NCBI GenBank assembly: GCA_035495615.1
Contig: DATJFP010000048.1
Coordinates: 1-33,007 of the forward strand
Length of the DNA stretch: 33,007 bases
Direction of reading: 5' to 3'
Origin: Verrucomicrobiia bacterium
GTDB taxonomy: Bacteria; Omnitrophota; Omnitrophia; Omnitrophales; Aquincolibacteriaceae
Shown: positions 1 through 7,881 of the stretch, piece by piece
Layout of the letters: every line of letters begins with the position of its first letter
Position numbering within the stretch: the stretch's first letter is position 1
The notes under the pieces: generated by a model
Told to the model about the DNA's origin: nothing
What the model saw: only the letters and a program-made list of their open reading frames with translations
Database searches by the model: none
Position numbers and translations under genes: made by a program

Positions 1-513
1 CAAAGCGGCACGTGGGACGGCGAGAAATGGACTTTCCAGGGCGTTACCGAATATCAGATGGACTCCCAGGGCAAGATCCTCGGCGAGCCCCGCAAATTCC
101 CCGCGAAGACTTATCCGGACCTGAAAGTAACGCCGCGGGACCTGACGAGCTCTTCGAGCGAAAGCACGTTCCTCTCCTACCGCGAGCTCAAGCACAGCGT
201 GCAGAAGCTCAAAGAAAACGGGATCAACGTGGATTCCGAAAAAGTGGAGCTGCACTACCGGCTGGCCGCCCCCTGGCAGGGGCTGGTCATGATGCTTGTG
301 GCCGTGCCGATCCTGGCGCCCACGCGCAACCGCAAGGCCATCGCGGGAAGCATCCTACTCTGCATCGGCCTCGTCTTCATCTACCACGTGATGGGCGCCA
401 TCAGTCTCGCGCTCGGCAAAGCAGGCAAGATTTTTCCCTTCCTCAGCGCCTGGGCCGGCAATATCGTCTTTGCCATCGGCGCGCTCTTCATGCTGGACCG
501 CGCCAACCACTAG
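1..513 (+). CDS. LptF/LptG-family LPS export permease, C-terminal part
   Basis: The gene enters from the left edge, so only its last 170 residues are visible. The family (YjgP/YjgQ) forms the inner-membrane permease of the Lpt machine that moves lipopolysaccharide towards the outer membrane. What is seen fits its C-terminal half: a periplasmic segment ending near residue 90, then three hydrophobic helices (around WQGLVMMLVAVPILAP, the GSILLCIGLVFIYHVMGAI stretch, and NIVFAIGALFML) and a short tail ending at TAG. The reading frame is open back to base 1, so the internal ATG at 58 is not the start. LptF and LptG cannot be told apart from this part alone. The downstream gene converges on it 18 bp away. 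Confidence 0.8.
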   Translation, partial: QSGTWDGEKWTFQGVTEYQMDSQGKILGEPRKFPAKTYPDLKVTPRDLTSSSSESTFLSYRELKHSVQKLKENGINVDSEKVELHYRLAAPWQGLVMMLVAVPILAPTRNRKAIAGSILLCIGLVFIYHVMGAISLALGKAGKIFPFLSAWAGNIVFAIGALFMLDRANH

Positions 514-531
514 ACAATTTCCCCCCCCAAA

Positions 532-849
532 TTATTCGGTTTGAGCCTTGGTGTCCTGAGGCGCGCTCGGGATTTCTTTCCCGTCCGCGGTATGGATGTG
601 CTGCGGCACGACCGGCGTGAGCTTGATCGTCTTGCCTTTCACGTCCGGCGGCACGGGCAAGCGGCCGAGGCCCTGGGACAGGCCTTGGAACTGGCGCTCG
701 ATCTGTTTCTGGCGGGCAGCTTGTTCGGGGGTAACCTTCGTGTGGGAAATTTCGTCCGAGGATGCGGGAGCTTCCTGCGTTTCCGCGGCATGCGCCGCGC
801 CGGCAGCGGCGCAGCAGAGCAGCACGAGGACGAGCAGCCTTTTTTTCAT
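532..849 (-). CDS. Small exported hypothetical protein
   Basis: A 105-residue protein with a clear N-terminal signal peptide: MKKR, a hydrophobic stretch rich in Leu/Val/Ala, then AAHAAE as the likely cleavage site. The mature part is polar and Gln/Pro-rich, with a possible short helix near residues 40-60 (PEQAARQKQIERQFQGL), and no family was recognised. It starts 2 bp after the glgC stop codon, so it is probably co-transcribed with glgC and translated by coupling; no strong ribosome-binding site is visible. Function is unknown. A role in glycogen metabolism is not implied, since the product should leave the cytoplasm. Confidence 0.6.
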   Translation of the reverse strand: MKKRLLVLVLLCCAAAGAAHAAETQEAPASSDEISHTKVTPEQAARQKQIERQFQGLSQGLGRLPVPPDVKGKTIKLTPVVPQHIHTADGKEIPSAPQDTKAQTE

Positions 850-851
850 GG

Positions 852-2114
852 CTAGATCTTCGTGCCGTCTTCGATGACGGCGCCTTTGGGGATGATCACC
901 AGGCCTTCGCGGATGAAATAATTTTTCCCATCCTCTTCCTGGACCCCTTTGTGGTTGGTGATGGTCACGTTGTTCCCGATGCGGACGTTTTTGTCCAGGA
1001 TGCAGTTCTCGATCCGGCAGTTCCTGCCGATGCCCAGCGGGTGCTTGGCCGCGCTTTTGGCCGGCTCGTAAAAGTCATTGCCCATGATCACGCTCTTGCG
1101 AATCACGCTGCCCTCGCGGATGAAAGCGCGGACACCGATGACCGATTCTTCCACGTGCGCCCCGTCGATCATGCAGCCTTCGCTGAGCAGGACGTTGTCG
1201 AGCTGCGAGTTGAAGATGCTGTTGGGCGGAAGAAAGCGCGCGCGTGTGAAAATGCGGCCTTCCTGCGACATGAAATCAAACGGCGGGTTTTTCTTCGTCA
1301 GCTCCAGGTTCGCGTCGAAAAAAGCGCGGATCGTTCCGATGTCGCGCCAGTAATCATCGAACACGTAGCCGTAGACCTGCGACTGCTTGATGGCCTTCGG
1401 GATGATCTCTTTGCCGAAATCCGTTTCATTTCCCGAGAGCAGTTCCGACAGCACCTTGGGCTTGAAGACATAGACGCCCATGGATGCGAGATATAAATCT
1501 TTTTTTGCCGTGAGGTTGAACGCCTCGCGGATATTCTGCGGGATAATGTACGGCGTGATGTTCTCCGTGGGCGCCGGCTTTTCGCGGAAGGCCGTGATGT
1601 GGCCATTCGAGCGGATCTGCATGATGCCAAAGCCGCTCACTTCCCTCTTGCCCACCGGCACCGTGGCCACCGTGACGTCGGCATTACGTTCGGCATGAAA
1701 ATCCAGGATCGCCGTATAGTTCATGCGGTAGAGATGGTCGCCGGACAAAATCAGCACCGCGTCGCTGTTGTCGATATGGTAATGCGGCAGGTGCTTGCGC
1801 ACCGCGTCGGCCGTGCCCTGAAACCAGTCGAGACTCGACGGCGTCTGCTCCGCGGCCAGCAGCTCGATGCTCGTCTGCGTGAAAGGCTCGTACGGATACG
1901 TGCGGTGGATGTGGCGGTGCAGCGAAACCGAATTAAACTGGGTGAGGACGAAGATTCGCTTCAGGCCCGAGTTGAGCGAATTGGAAATGGGAATGTCGAC
2001 GAGACGGTATTTGCCGCCGATCGGAACGGCTGGCTTGGACCGGTAACCGGTCAGAGGAAAAAGGCGCCGGCCTTGGCCGCCTCCCAGAATCAGCGTCGTA
2101 ACTTGTCGGGCCAT
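852..2114 (-). CDS. glgC: Glucose-1-phosphate adenylyltransferase (ADP-glucose pyrophosphorylase)
   Basis: Makes ADP-glucose from glucose-1-phosphate and ATP, the committed step of bacterial glycogen synthesis, in the cytoplasm. Visible signatures are the nucleotide-binding loop LGGGQGRRLFPLT near the N terminus, the stretch KPAVPIGGKYRLVDIPISN, GTADAVRK, the metal-binding region SGDHLYRMNY, and FREKP. A C-terminal left-handed beta-helix is suggested by IGRNCRIENCILDKNVRIG. The length of 420 residues is normal for the family. A GTG lies four codons upstream (2126), but the ribosome-binding GGAG sits between that GTG and the ATG at 2114, so the ATG is preferred. No other glycogen gene is in the window. 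A weak TACAAT -10 element (minus strand, 2146-2151) lies just upstream. Confidence 0.95.
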   Translation of the reverse strand: MARQVTTLILGGGQGRRLFPLTGYRSKPAVPIGGKYRLVDIPISNSLNSGLKRIFVLTQFNSVSLHRHIHRTYPYEPFTQTSIELLAAEQTPSSLDWFQGTADAVRKHLPHYHIDNSDAVLILSGDHLYRMNYTAILDFHAERNADVTVATVPVGKREVSGFGIMQIRSNGHITAFREKPAPTENITPYIIPQNIREAFNLTAKKDLYLASMGVYVFKPKVLSELLSGNETDFGKEIIPKAIKQSQVYGYVFDDYWRDIGTIRAFFDANLELTKKNPPFDFMSQEGRIFTRARFLPPNSIFNSQLDNVLLSEGCMIDGAHVEESVIGVRAFIREGSVIRKSVIMGNDFYEPAKSAAKHPLGIGRNCRIENCILDKNVRIGNNVTITNHKGVQEEDGKNYFIREGLVIIPKGAVIEDGTKI

Positions 2115-2193
2115 CTCAAACTCCACGATTGAAAAACAAGGCCCTATTGTATCTTTTCCGGGAAAAATTAGGAAATGGAATTTCGAAAGGAAA

Positions 2194-2502
2194 TCAGCGG
2201 GAAGGTTTCGGGCGCGTTTCGCTGCGCTGAAAGTGGGTCCACAAAACCTGGCGGAAGGTGTCGTTCTCTTCCATGAGCAGGTCCAGCTTGCGGCGCATCT
2301 TGGCCAGGAACGCGGCCTTCGCGGGATAGCGCTCTTTGTTGACGAAAAGGTCGAGGCGTTTGAGGTAGTCGTCGATCAGGCGGCTATTCTGGCGGATCTG
2401 ATTTTTGATGATGTCGGTCTCGTGGTCGGTGAGCACCGCCAGAGTCTCGTCCAGCAAAGGTTCGGTCTTTTGAGGGAGGTCCGTACCCAGATGAAAAATC
2501 AT
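2194..2502 (-). CDS. Small helical hypothetical protein
   Basis: A 102-residue soluble protein that appears almost wholly alpha-helical and charged, with heptad-like stretches (TDHETDIIKNQIRQN, KMRRKLDLLMEEND). No signal peptide or membrane helix is present and no family was recognised. The ATG at 2502 overlaps the stop codon of the upstream receiver-like gene in an ATGA arrangement and has AAGG eight bases before it. A GTG three codons earlier lies inside that AAGG and is unlikely to be the start. Overlap implies translational coupling, so a physical partnership with the receiver-like protein is plausible but inferred only from position. Confidence 0.6.
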   Translation of the reverse strand: MIFHLGTDLPQKTEPLLDETLAVLTDHETDIIKNQIRQNSRLIDDYLKRLDLFVNKERYPAKAAFLAKMRRKLDLLMEENDTFRQVLWTHFQRSETRPKPSR

Positions 2503-2942
2503 AACGCGCACCTTGCGATTACATCTTCGAGATGATTCAAGAAATCCGTTTTAAAATAAACCCGGTCGCAGCCGGCCCGTTCCGCCATGCCTTTCAAGTC
2601 GGCCTTGTTATTGGAAACGTAACCCATAACAGGCAAACGCTTTAAACTTTCGTCCTGCCGCAGGGTCTGCAGCAGCTGGAACGCTTCCCGCTCGCATTCG
2701 TCCCAGTCGATCAGGACCAGCACCGGCTTCACGGCCTTCATGCCCGCCAGAAGCACCGCGGCTTTGTCCGTGTTCCTCACGCCGAGGTGGCAGCGCTTGG
2801 CGGCCTTGGCGATCTTCGTCGCAACCGCGACGCTCGACAAGAGGCCCATCACCGTTGCTCCGGAGGGAACCAGGCCCGAACCGTACAAGAGTTCGTCGGC
2901 CCGGTCCGCGCTGAAACGAAACTTTTGGCCGGACAGTTTCAA
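2499..2942 (-). CDS. Receiver-like (pseudo-response-regulator) protein
   Basis: A 147-residue protein whose second half reads like a CheY-type receiver fold: a hydrophobic strand ending in acidic residues (PVLVLIDWDECE), a helix, the strand LPVMGYVSNN, and then GCDRVYFKTDF at the position of the family's conserved Lys. The usual phospho-acceptor context is not clean: aspartates occur at IDWD, but the N-terminal acidic pair typical of active receivers is not evident. It may therefore be a degenerate receiver. The N-terminal about 50 residues are not recognisable. The apparent start is a TTG with GGGAG eight bases upstream. No ATG exists upstream in frame, and the next Met is too far inside. 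Confidence 0.55.
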   Translation of the reverse strand: MKLSGQKFRFSADRADELLYGSGLVPSGATVMGLLSSVAVATKIAKAAKRCHLGVRNTDKAAVLLAGMKAVKPVLVLIDWDECEREAFQLLQTLRQDESLKRLPVMGYVSNNKADLKGMAERAGCDRVYFKTDFLNHLEDVIARCAL

Positions 2943-3021
2943 AGACCGCGCTCCCGTCCTTTCTCTTGCGAAACTCTTCTCAAAAATTCCGTAAAAAGAT
3001 TAACCTGATTTTTCCGGAGAA

Positions 3022-4338
3022 TCAAGTTTTGCTTTTTTCCAGTTTTTCGATCACCTGGATTTTCGCCTGCGCGTCCTGCGCGAGCGGCAGAGGAAAACGG
3101 ATCTGCTCGAGCTGCTCGCGCGCCTCTTTCCAGTTTTTGGAGGCGATCAGCGACAAGGCCTTATCGTAAGCCGCGGCCTGTTCCTGCACGCGTTCCGGAA
3201 GAAAACTTTCGGCGAGCTGCTTCTTGGCATCGATGTCCGCGCGCAGCGCGCGCATGTCCGCGACCGCAGGGCGGGAAGGCGTGCGGATGTCCACAAGCGT
3301 GGCAAGAATGTCCTGATCCACTCCCGCGGTGTTGGTATAGTCCGGGGCCGCGCTTTCCTGTGCGGCAAGCTTGTCGAGCTCATCCATGTCCTTTTCGGCT
3401 TTTCCGGCGATGTCGATGGCTTCGGCCCAGGCGCGCGCATTCAATTTTTCACGGAACTGAGCATAGCCGGCGGTAATCGCCTCTTCGCGCGTGCGGAAAT
3501 TCTGTTCCACGATCATTTCGTTCAGGGCGCCGATCTTGGAAAGCGTGTCGTTGATCAGCGGCCGCAGCATGGTGAGCGCCACGCCGCGGTGCTTGCGCAC
3601 GTCCTGGCTGTAGAGCGGAAACGCGAGCGACGCGACCCACAAATCGCGCGCCTTCATCAGGTCACCGGCCAGGAATGCGTCCATGGCCGGAAGGTACGTC
3701 GCCTTGAAAAGCTCTTCGAGCTTTTTGTGATAACTGTGCGGGAACTGAATCTTATAAAAGCGTTCCTGCTCCCCCACCATCTGCTCGAAATTTTCAAGAG
3801 TCCAGGCCTGGGACGGAAGCTTCTCCACGAAGCCGGTCCGGAAAGGCGCGTTGGCGTCCAGGATCTGCTTTTCCTCCGGTGAGAGCTCGCGCTGCGGGTC
3901 CACGCTGGCGCGCGCGGCAAGGACTTGTTCGTCCTGCGGCGTGACCGTTCCGGCCGGGACAGCGGGCGCCGCGGGCGCGCCAGCCGCATTCGCGGGAGCT
4001 TTCGCAGGCTCGGCGATTTGTCCGCTTTCCACGACCAGTGTTTCGCCGGCGGATTTGGACGGGCGCTTCAGAGATTGGAGAACGCCGCCCAGGCGCGGCA
4101 GGAGAAAAACCACCACGGCGATTATAATCGCAATGACGGCAACAGGCTTCAGCCAGGCCAGGGAAAGCGGCGGCCGGGAAGACTCCGGAGAAGCGGGTGC
4201 CTGAGTTTCGAGCGCCGCGTCTTCTTTTTTCTTCACCGACGTGCTCCAGAAACATCCCGGGCATTCGATGATCTCGCGCTCTTCGGCCTGAAAGTTTTTG
4301 CCGCAGTGCGTGCAGTAGTAATCAATCATTTTGGCCAT
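3022..4338 (-). CDS. Zinc-ribbon, single-pass membrane protein of unknown function
   Basis: A 438-residue protein. The N terminus carries a zinc ribbon with CxxC pairs at about residues 9/12 (YYCTHCGKNF) and 26/29 (ECPGC). This is followed by a polar Pro/Ser linker, one membrane helix at about 63-85 (VAVIAIIIAVVVFLLP), and an Ala/Pro-rich linker. The long C-terminal region is helical, with repeated motifs such as EKQILDANAPF and REQLEQIRFPLPLAQ, and may be TPR-like. A cytoplasmic zinc ribbon with an extracytoplasmic helical domain is the simplest topology. The ATG at 4338 has GAGG eight bases upstream. No enzymatic motif was recognised and the function is unknown. Confidence 0.65.
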   Translation of the reverse strand: MAKMIDYYCTHCGKNFQAEEREIIECPGCFWSTSVKKKEDAALETQAPASPESSRPPLSLAWLKPVAVIAIIIAVVVFLLPRLGGVLQSLKRPSKSAGETLVVESGQIAEPAKAPANAAGAPAAPAVPAGTVTPQDEQVLAARASVDPQRELSPEEKQILDANAPFRTGFVEKLPSQAWTLENFEQMVGEQERFYKIQFPHSYHKKLEELFKATYLPAMDAFLAGDLMKARDLWVASLAFPLYSQDVRKHRGVALTMLRPLINDTLSKIGALNEMIVEQNFRTREEAITAGYAQFREKLNARAWAEAIDIAGKAEKDMDELDKLAAQESAAPDYTNTAGVDQDILATLVDIRTPSRPAVADMRALRADIDAKKQLAESFLPERVQEQAAAYDKALSLIASKNWKEAREQLEQIRFPLPLAQDAQAKIQVIEKLEKSKT

Positions 4339-4367
4339 TACGAAAACCTCGTTGTTTGGGATGAGAA

Positions 4368-4646
4368 CTAGGCTGACCTGGAAAAGGCCTGATGAGAAGC
4401 GGCCAGCAAGGCCAGAGTATCCTGAACCGGACTTTTCGCGGCCGCTGCCTCAGCGGAAGCGGATCCGGAATCTTCCCAAAAATCGACGATCGGTCCGGTT
4501 TTTTGTTTCAGGAAATCAGCCGAGGGGAGTAACGGAGAGATTGACCCCGGGAAAGCGAAAGCCGCGGAGGCTCCCGCCGCAAGCGCCAGGAGTGCAGTCA
4601 AAACCGCGAAATGGAACGGCCTGTGGTTCCTTTTCATGGGCGACAT
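4368..4646 (-). CDS. Small exported hypothetical protein
   Basis: About 92 residues, beginning with a basic stretch and a hydrophobic segment (FAVLTALLALAAGASAAFAF) that looks like a signal peptide cleaved after AFA. The remainder is about 60 polar residues without a recognised motif. Two in-frame ATGs (4646 and 4637) are possible, and neither has a strong ribosome-binding site. It lies 29 bp upstream of the zinc-ribbon protein gene on the same strand and is probably co-transcribed with it. Function is unknown, and the call rests on the signal peptide and the compact gene spacing. Confidence 0.5.
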   Translation of the reverse strand: MSPMKRNHRPFHFAVLTALLALAAGASAAFAFPGSISPLLPSADFLKQKTGPIVDFWEDSGSASAEAAAAKSPVQDTLALLAASHQAFSRSA

Positions 4647-4707
4647 GATTATCGTCCCGCCCTGCCGTTCTCTGCAACCTTTTTTTCAAAGGGCCCGGCC
4701 CGGCAAT

Positions 4708-5706
4708 CTATTGCTGGTCGAAGACCTCTTCCCCTGCGCCCGCCTGGTCGTTTTTTTGAGGGATCATGATCTTGGTCCCCGTAAAATGGGTCTCCTCCGC
4801 CGCGTCCTTGCCTGTCAGGATCGCACCGTCCTTGTAATAGTTCCGGGAAATAACGCGCCCGCTCTCATGATAAATGATGCTGGCCCCGTCCAGGATACCC
4901 TTTTTATAAGTCAGCTCGGCCTGGAGCTTCCCGTTCGGAAAATATTTCTTGGTGACACCGTCTTCCCTGCCGCCGTGGAAACTCCATTCCGCGTACAGCT
5001 CGCCGGTCGGATAAAACGTTTTCGTGATGCCGTCCGGCGGGTTCGGCGGCGGCAGCATGGGATCGCGCTTGGGCGCTGAGGAGATCTTCATGTCCTGCTG
5101 GATCTGGTCTTTGCCGCCTTTCAGGAAGGGAGAGTTCGGATCAAAGAGAAAGGCGACCAGGCCGAGAAAGGCCATGAGCCCCAGGAACTGCAGAAAAAGC
5201 TTGAGGCCGCCGGGCTTCTCGTTTTTGCTGCCTTTTTCGTAGACGACTTCGTCGCGCGTGTCTTCTTCGTTGAAGAAATCGCCGCGGCGCTTGACCTTGC
5301 CGGTCTCTTCGTAGATCACGGCTTCGCCCTGCTGCCTGCCGTCCTTAAAGCGGCCTTCTTTTTTGATGATGCCGCTGCTGTAGTAGACCTTGGCCGGCCC
5401 GTGCATGCGTCCATTGGCATAAGGAAGTTCCGACTGGACCGTGCCGTTACGGTAATACGACTTCATCGGGCCGTGCAACTTTCCCTTGCGGTAGATTTCT
5501 TCGATCCAAAGCTCGCCCGTGTCGTAGAACTGCTGGCAGATGCCTTCGATGTTCCCGGACTGATATTCCATCTTGCGCTTGACCGCGCCTGTCTCGTAGT
5601 ATTCGACGGTCGGGCCTTCCTGGATGTTGTCGACGAAGGACATGGTCCGGCGTTTGGCGCCGGAGAGGAAGTATTCTTTTTTGATCGTTTTGACACCCGC
5701 ACTCAT
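4708..5706 (-). CDS. Membrane protein with YwqK/MORN-like repeats on both sides of one helix
   Basis: A 332-residue protein built from repeats of about 20-23 residues of the pattern YY.TG..K....Y..G...G (for example EYYETGAVKRKMEY, SYYRNGTVQSELPY, KYFPNGKLQAELTY, IYHESGRVISRNYY). This is the MORN-variant repeat of YwqK-type proteins. About six copies fill residues 10-155, one membrane helix follows (about 173-192, LFLQFLGLMAFLGLVAFLF), and about three more copies lie at 225-300. These repeats form beta-hairpin solenoids, and in some bacteria the family is annotated as toxin-antitoxin-associated. No toxin gene is adjacent here, so that role is not claimed. The ATG at 5706 has AAGGTG six bases upstream. 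Confidence 0.75.
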   Translation of the reverse strand: MSAGVKTIKKEYFLSGAKRRTMSFVDNIQEGPTVEYYETGAVKRKMEYQSGNIEGICQQFYDTGELWIEEIYRKGKLHGPMKSYYRNGTVQSELPYANGRMHGPAKVYYSSGIIKKEGRFKDGRQQGEAVIYEETGKVKRRGDFFNEEDTRDEVVYEKGSKNEKPGGLKLFLQFLGLMAFLGLVAFLFDPNSPFLKGGKDQIQQDMKISSAPKRDPMLPPPNPPDGITKTFYPTGELYAEWSFHGGREDGVTKKYFPNGKLQAELTYKKGILDGASIIYHESGRVISRNYYKDGAILTGKDAAEETHFTGTKIMIPQKNDQAGAGEEVFDQQ

Positions 5707-5774
5707 AACGCACCTTTGCAGGTTGGGCCGCTAAAGTCCGGGGGAGAAGCGGCTGATAATCGTGATACGTTTTA

Positions 5775-5804
5775 AGTGTACCCGGTAAATAATGGATTTC
5801 CCAA
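5775..5804 (-). promoter_or_regulatory. Candidate promoter for the YwqK-like gene block
   Basis: On the minus strand, TTGGGA (5799-5804) and TACACT (5775-5780) are separated by 18 bp, about 70 bp upstream of the 5706 start. Each hexamer matches the sigma70 consensus at four of six positions. It would serve the minus-strand block running towards glgC. Confidence 0.3.
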
Positions 5805-5848
5805 TCGCGGACCGTTAAGAAAACGTCCGGAAACGGTGAAAATTAACC

Positions 5849-6559
5849 ATGTTTTTATTCCTTAAGCTCTACCTCGCCCATCTCATCGGGGATTTCATCC
5901 TCCAGTTCGAAGAGCTTTACCGCCTGAAAGTGCGCAGCGTGTGGGGGCATTTGCTGCACGTCCTGATCCACGTCCTGGTCTCGCTCATCATCATTTACCC
6001 GTACTGGCACCAGCCTTCGATCTGGTTTTTCATCCTCGGGCTGGGCACCGTGCATTTCATCCAGGACGTGATCAAATACACGACGCAAAAGAAAATTCCG
6101 GCCTACACGTTTCCGCTTTTTGTGATCGACCAGATCTTCCACGGGCTCGTGGTCTCGAGCGTGATGCTGCTCCCGGTAAGCCGCCTCGTGCTGGGCTTCG
6201 ACGGCGCGCCCTGGGACGCCTATTACCGGGAAAGCACGTGGACGCTTTATCTGATCGCCTTTGTGCTGGTGACCTTCGGCGGGAGCTACCTTCTTTATAA
6301 CTTCAGGAAGAATTACATCCCGGGTACGCGCCCCGACCATCTGATCACGCCGTTTGAAATGAGCCACGCTCTCATCGAAAGGCCGCTGATCGCGGGCATT
6401 TTCCTTTTTGGGGATTCGCCCCTCATCTGGCTGTTCGCGCTGCTGGCCGGAATCCCCCGCCTCTTTTTTCCGAAACTGCGCGACCCGCTGGACTTTTCCA
6501 TGAGCTTTTTGTACAGCGCCCTCATCGGGCTGATTTTTAAAACCTGGATCCCCCACTGA
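5849..6559 (+). CDS. DUF3307-type integral membrane protein
   Basis: A 236-residue, strongly hydrophobic protein with about six membrane helices. The N terminus, LAHLIGDFILQ, followed by a His-rich helix (HLLHVLIHVLVSLI) and HFIQDVIKY, matches the conserved His/Asp pattern of the DUF3307 family. The family has no established function. Its conserved polar residues within membrane helices could point to metal binding or catalysis in the membrane, which is inference. The stop codon overlaps the ATG of the downstream GAF-PP2C gene (TGATG), so the two are very likely co-translated. No strong Shine-Dalgarno sequence precedes the ATG. Confidence 0.75.
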   Translation: MFLFLKLYLAHLIGDFILQFEELYRLKVRSVWGHLLHVLIHVLVSLIIIYPYWHQPSIWFFILGLGTVHFIQDVIKYTTQKKIPAYTFPLFVIDQIFHGLVVSSVMLLPVSRLVLGFDGAPWDAYYRESTWTLYLIAFVLVTFGGSYLLYNFRKNYIPGTRPDHLITPFEMSHALIERPLIAGIFLFGDSPLIWLFALLAGIPRLFFPKLRDPLDFSMSFLYSALIGLIFKTWIPH

Positions 6560-7881
6560 TGCCCAAGAAAAAAACGCGCCGCGCCGCCCGGCCGGTGCGG
6601 GCGAAGAAAAAGTCTCCACCCGCCCGGAACAAGGAAGCCGCAAACCTGCGCAAGGTCCTGGCCGTCAACGCCAAGATCAATTCCACGCTGAACCTCGACG
6701 AACTCCTCGGCATCATCATGAAGACCGCCGCGGAAGTCATGCGCACGGAGGCGTCTTCGCTCATGCTTGTCGATGAAGCCACGCAGGAACTCGTCTTCCG
6801 TGTCGCGCTGGGAGAAAAGGGCAAAGACCTGGTGGAAAAATTCCGGCTGAAGATGGGCGAAGGCATTGGCGGCTACGTCGCCAAAACGGGCGAACCGGTC
6901 GTCGTGAACGATCCGGCCGGCGACCCGCGCTTTGCCAAGCGCTTCGACAAGGCCACGGGATTCTCGACCAAGGCCATCCTTTGCGTGCCCATGAAAAACC
7001 GCGACAAAATCATCGGCGTGCTCCAGGCCATCAACCCGATCGGCCGCCCGCGTTTCGAAAAAGACGAGCTGGGACTTTTTGAAGTGTTCGCGGATCAGGC
7101 GTCGCTGTCTGTCGAAAATGCGCGCATGCATTCGGAGCTCGTGCGCCAGGAGCGCGCCAAGCAGGAGCTTGCGATCGCGCACCAGATCCAGCAGAATTTC
7201 CTTCCCGACCTTTCCCAGCAGGGCTTCTCGGCGGACCTCGCGGCCCGCACGCTTCCCGCGCTCATGGTGGGCGGCGATTTTTACGACGTGATCCGCGTGA
7301 GCGATACCAAGACCAGCATCGTGATCGGCGACGTTTCCGGTAAAGGCGTGCCGGCCGCGCTCACCATGGTGCGCGCGATTTCCGAATACCGGTTCCTCGT
7401 GTCGCAGCACTCCTCGCCCGCCGAGCTGCTCCATCACCTGAACGACCGCCTTTGCCAGAATTCGAGCTTCGGCATTTTCGTGACCTTTTTGTGCCTGCTG
7501 CTCGACACGGACCAGAAAAAAATAATCTACAGCTCCGCGGGCCATCACCCCATCCTGATGCGTGAGGCTAAGTCCTCGGAAGCCTCGTTTCTGACGGACG
7601 CAGGCGGCATTCCGCTCGGGCTCATGCCCGGCAGCGTGTATGCCCAGGCCGAACGTTCCGTGGCAAGCGGCGACGCGATGATGCTTTACACGGACGGCGT
7701 GATTGAGGCGCGGGACCGCGCGGGAAAAGAATATGGAGCAGAACGGTTGAAACTTTTCTTGCAGGCCGGCCGTTCAAGCGCGGCCGAGTATTCGGAGAGA
7801 TTGCTGGAAGATTACCGTCAGTTCACTTCAGGCGCGCCGCAGCACGACGACACGACGGTGCTCGCGATCAAGATCCGTTAG
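6559..7881 (+). CDS. GAF-domain PP2C (RsbU/SpoIIE-type) serine phosphatase
   Basis: A 440-residue soluble signalling phosphatase. Domains in order: a basic N-terminal tail (1-28), a GAF sensor domain (about 42-190, with the motif MGEGIGGYVAKTGEPVVVND), a short coiled-coil linker (RQERAKQELAIAHQIQQNFLP), and a PP2C_SIG catalytic domain (about 218-438). The metal-binding motifs are visible: GGDFYDV near 238-244, IGDVSGKGVPAAL near 256, LYTDGVIEARD, and QHDDTTVL near the end. Such enzymes dephosphorylate STAS-domain anti-sigma antagonists in partner-switching pathways. A STAS gene lies 1.2 kb downstream at 9116, which makes it a natural candidate substrate. The 3' end overlaps the convergent histidine kinase gene by 14 bp. 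Confidence 0.93.
   Translation: MPKKKTRRAARPVRAKKKSPPARNKEAANLRKVLAVNAKINSTLNLDELLGIIMKTAAEVMRTEASSLMLVDEATQELVFRVALGEKGKDLVEKFRLKMGEGIGGYVAKTGEPVVVNDPAGDPRFAKRFDKATGFSTKAILCVPMKNRDKIIGVLQAINPIGRPRFEKDELGLFEVFADQASLSVENARMHSELVRQERAKQELAIAHQIQQNFLPDLSQQGFSADLAARTLPALMVGGDFYDVIRVSDTKTSIVIGDVSGKGVPAALTMVRAISEYRFLVSQHSSPAELLHHLNDRLCQNSSFGIFVTFLCLLLDTDQKKIIYSSAGHHPILMREAKSSEASFLTDAGGIPLGLMPGSVYAQAERSVASGDAMMLYTDGVIEARDRAGKEYGAERLKLFLQAGRSSAAEYSERLLEDYRQFTSGAPQHDDTTVLAIKIR

Noticed and set aside
514-531. AATTT-C8-AAATT between convergent genes as a terminator
   Set aside because: The stem is short and entirely A/T, and no T-run follows in either direction. The eight-C run is just a homopolymer.
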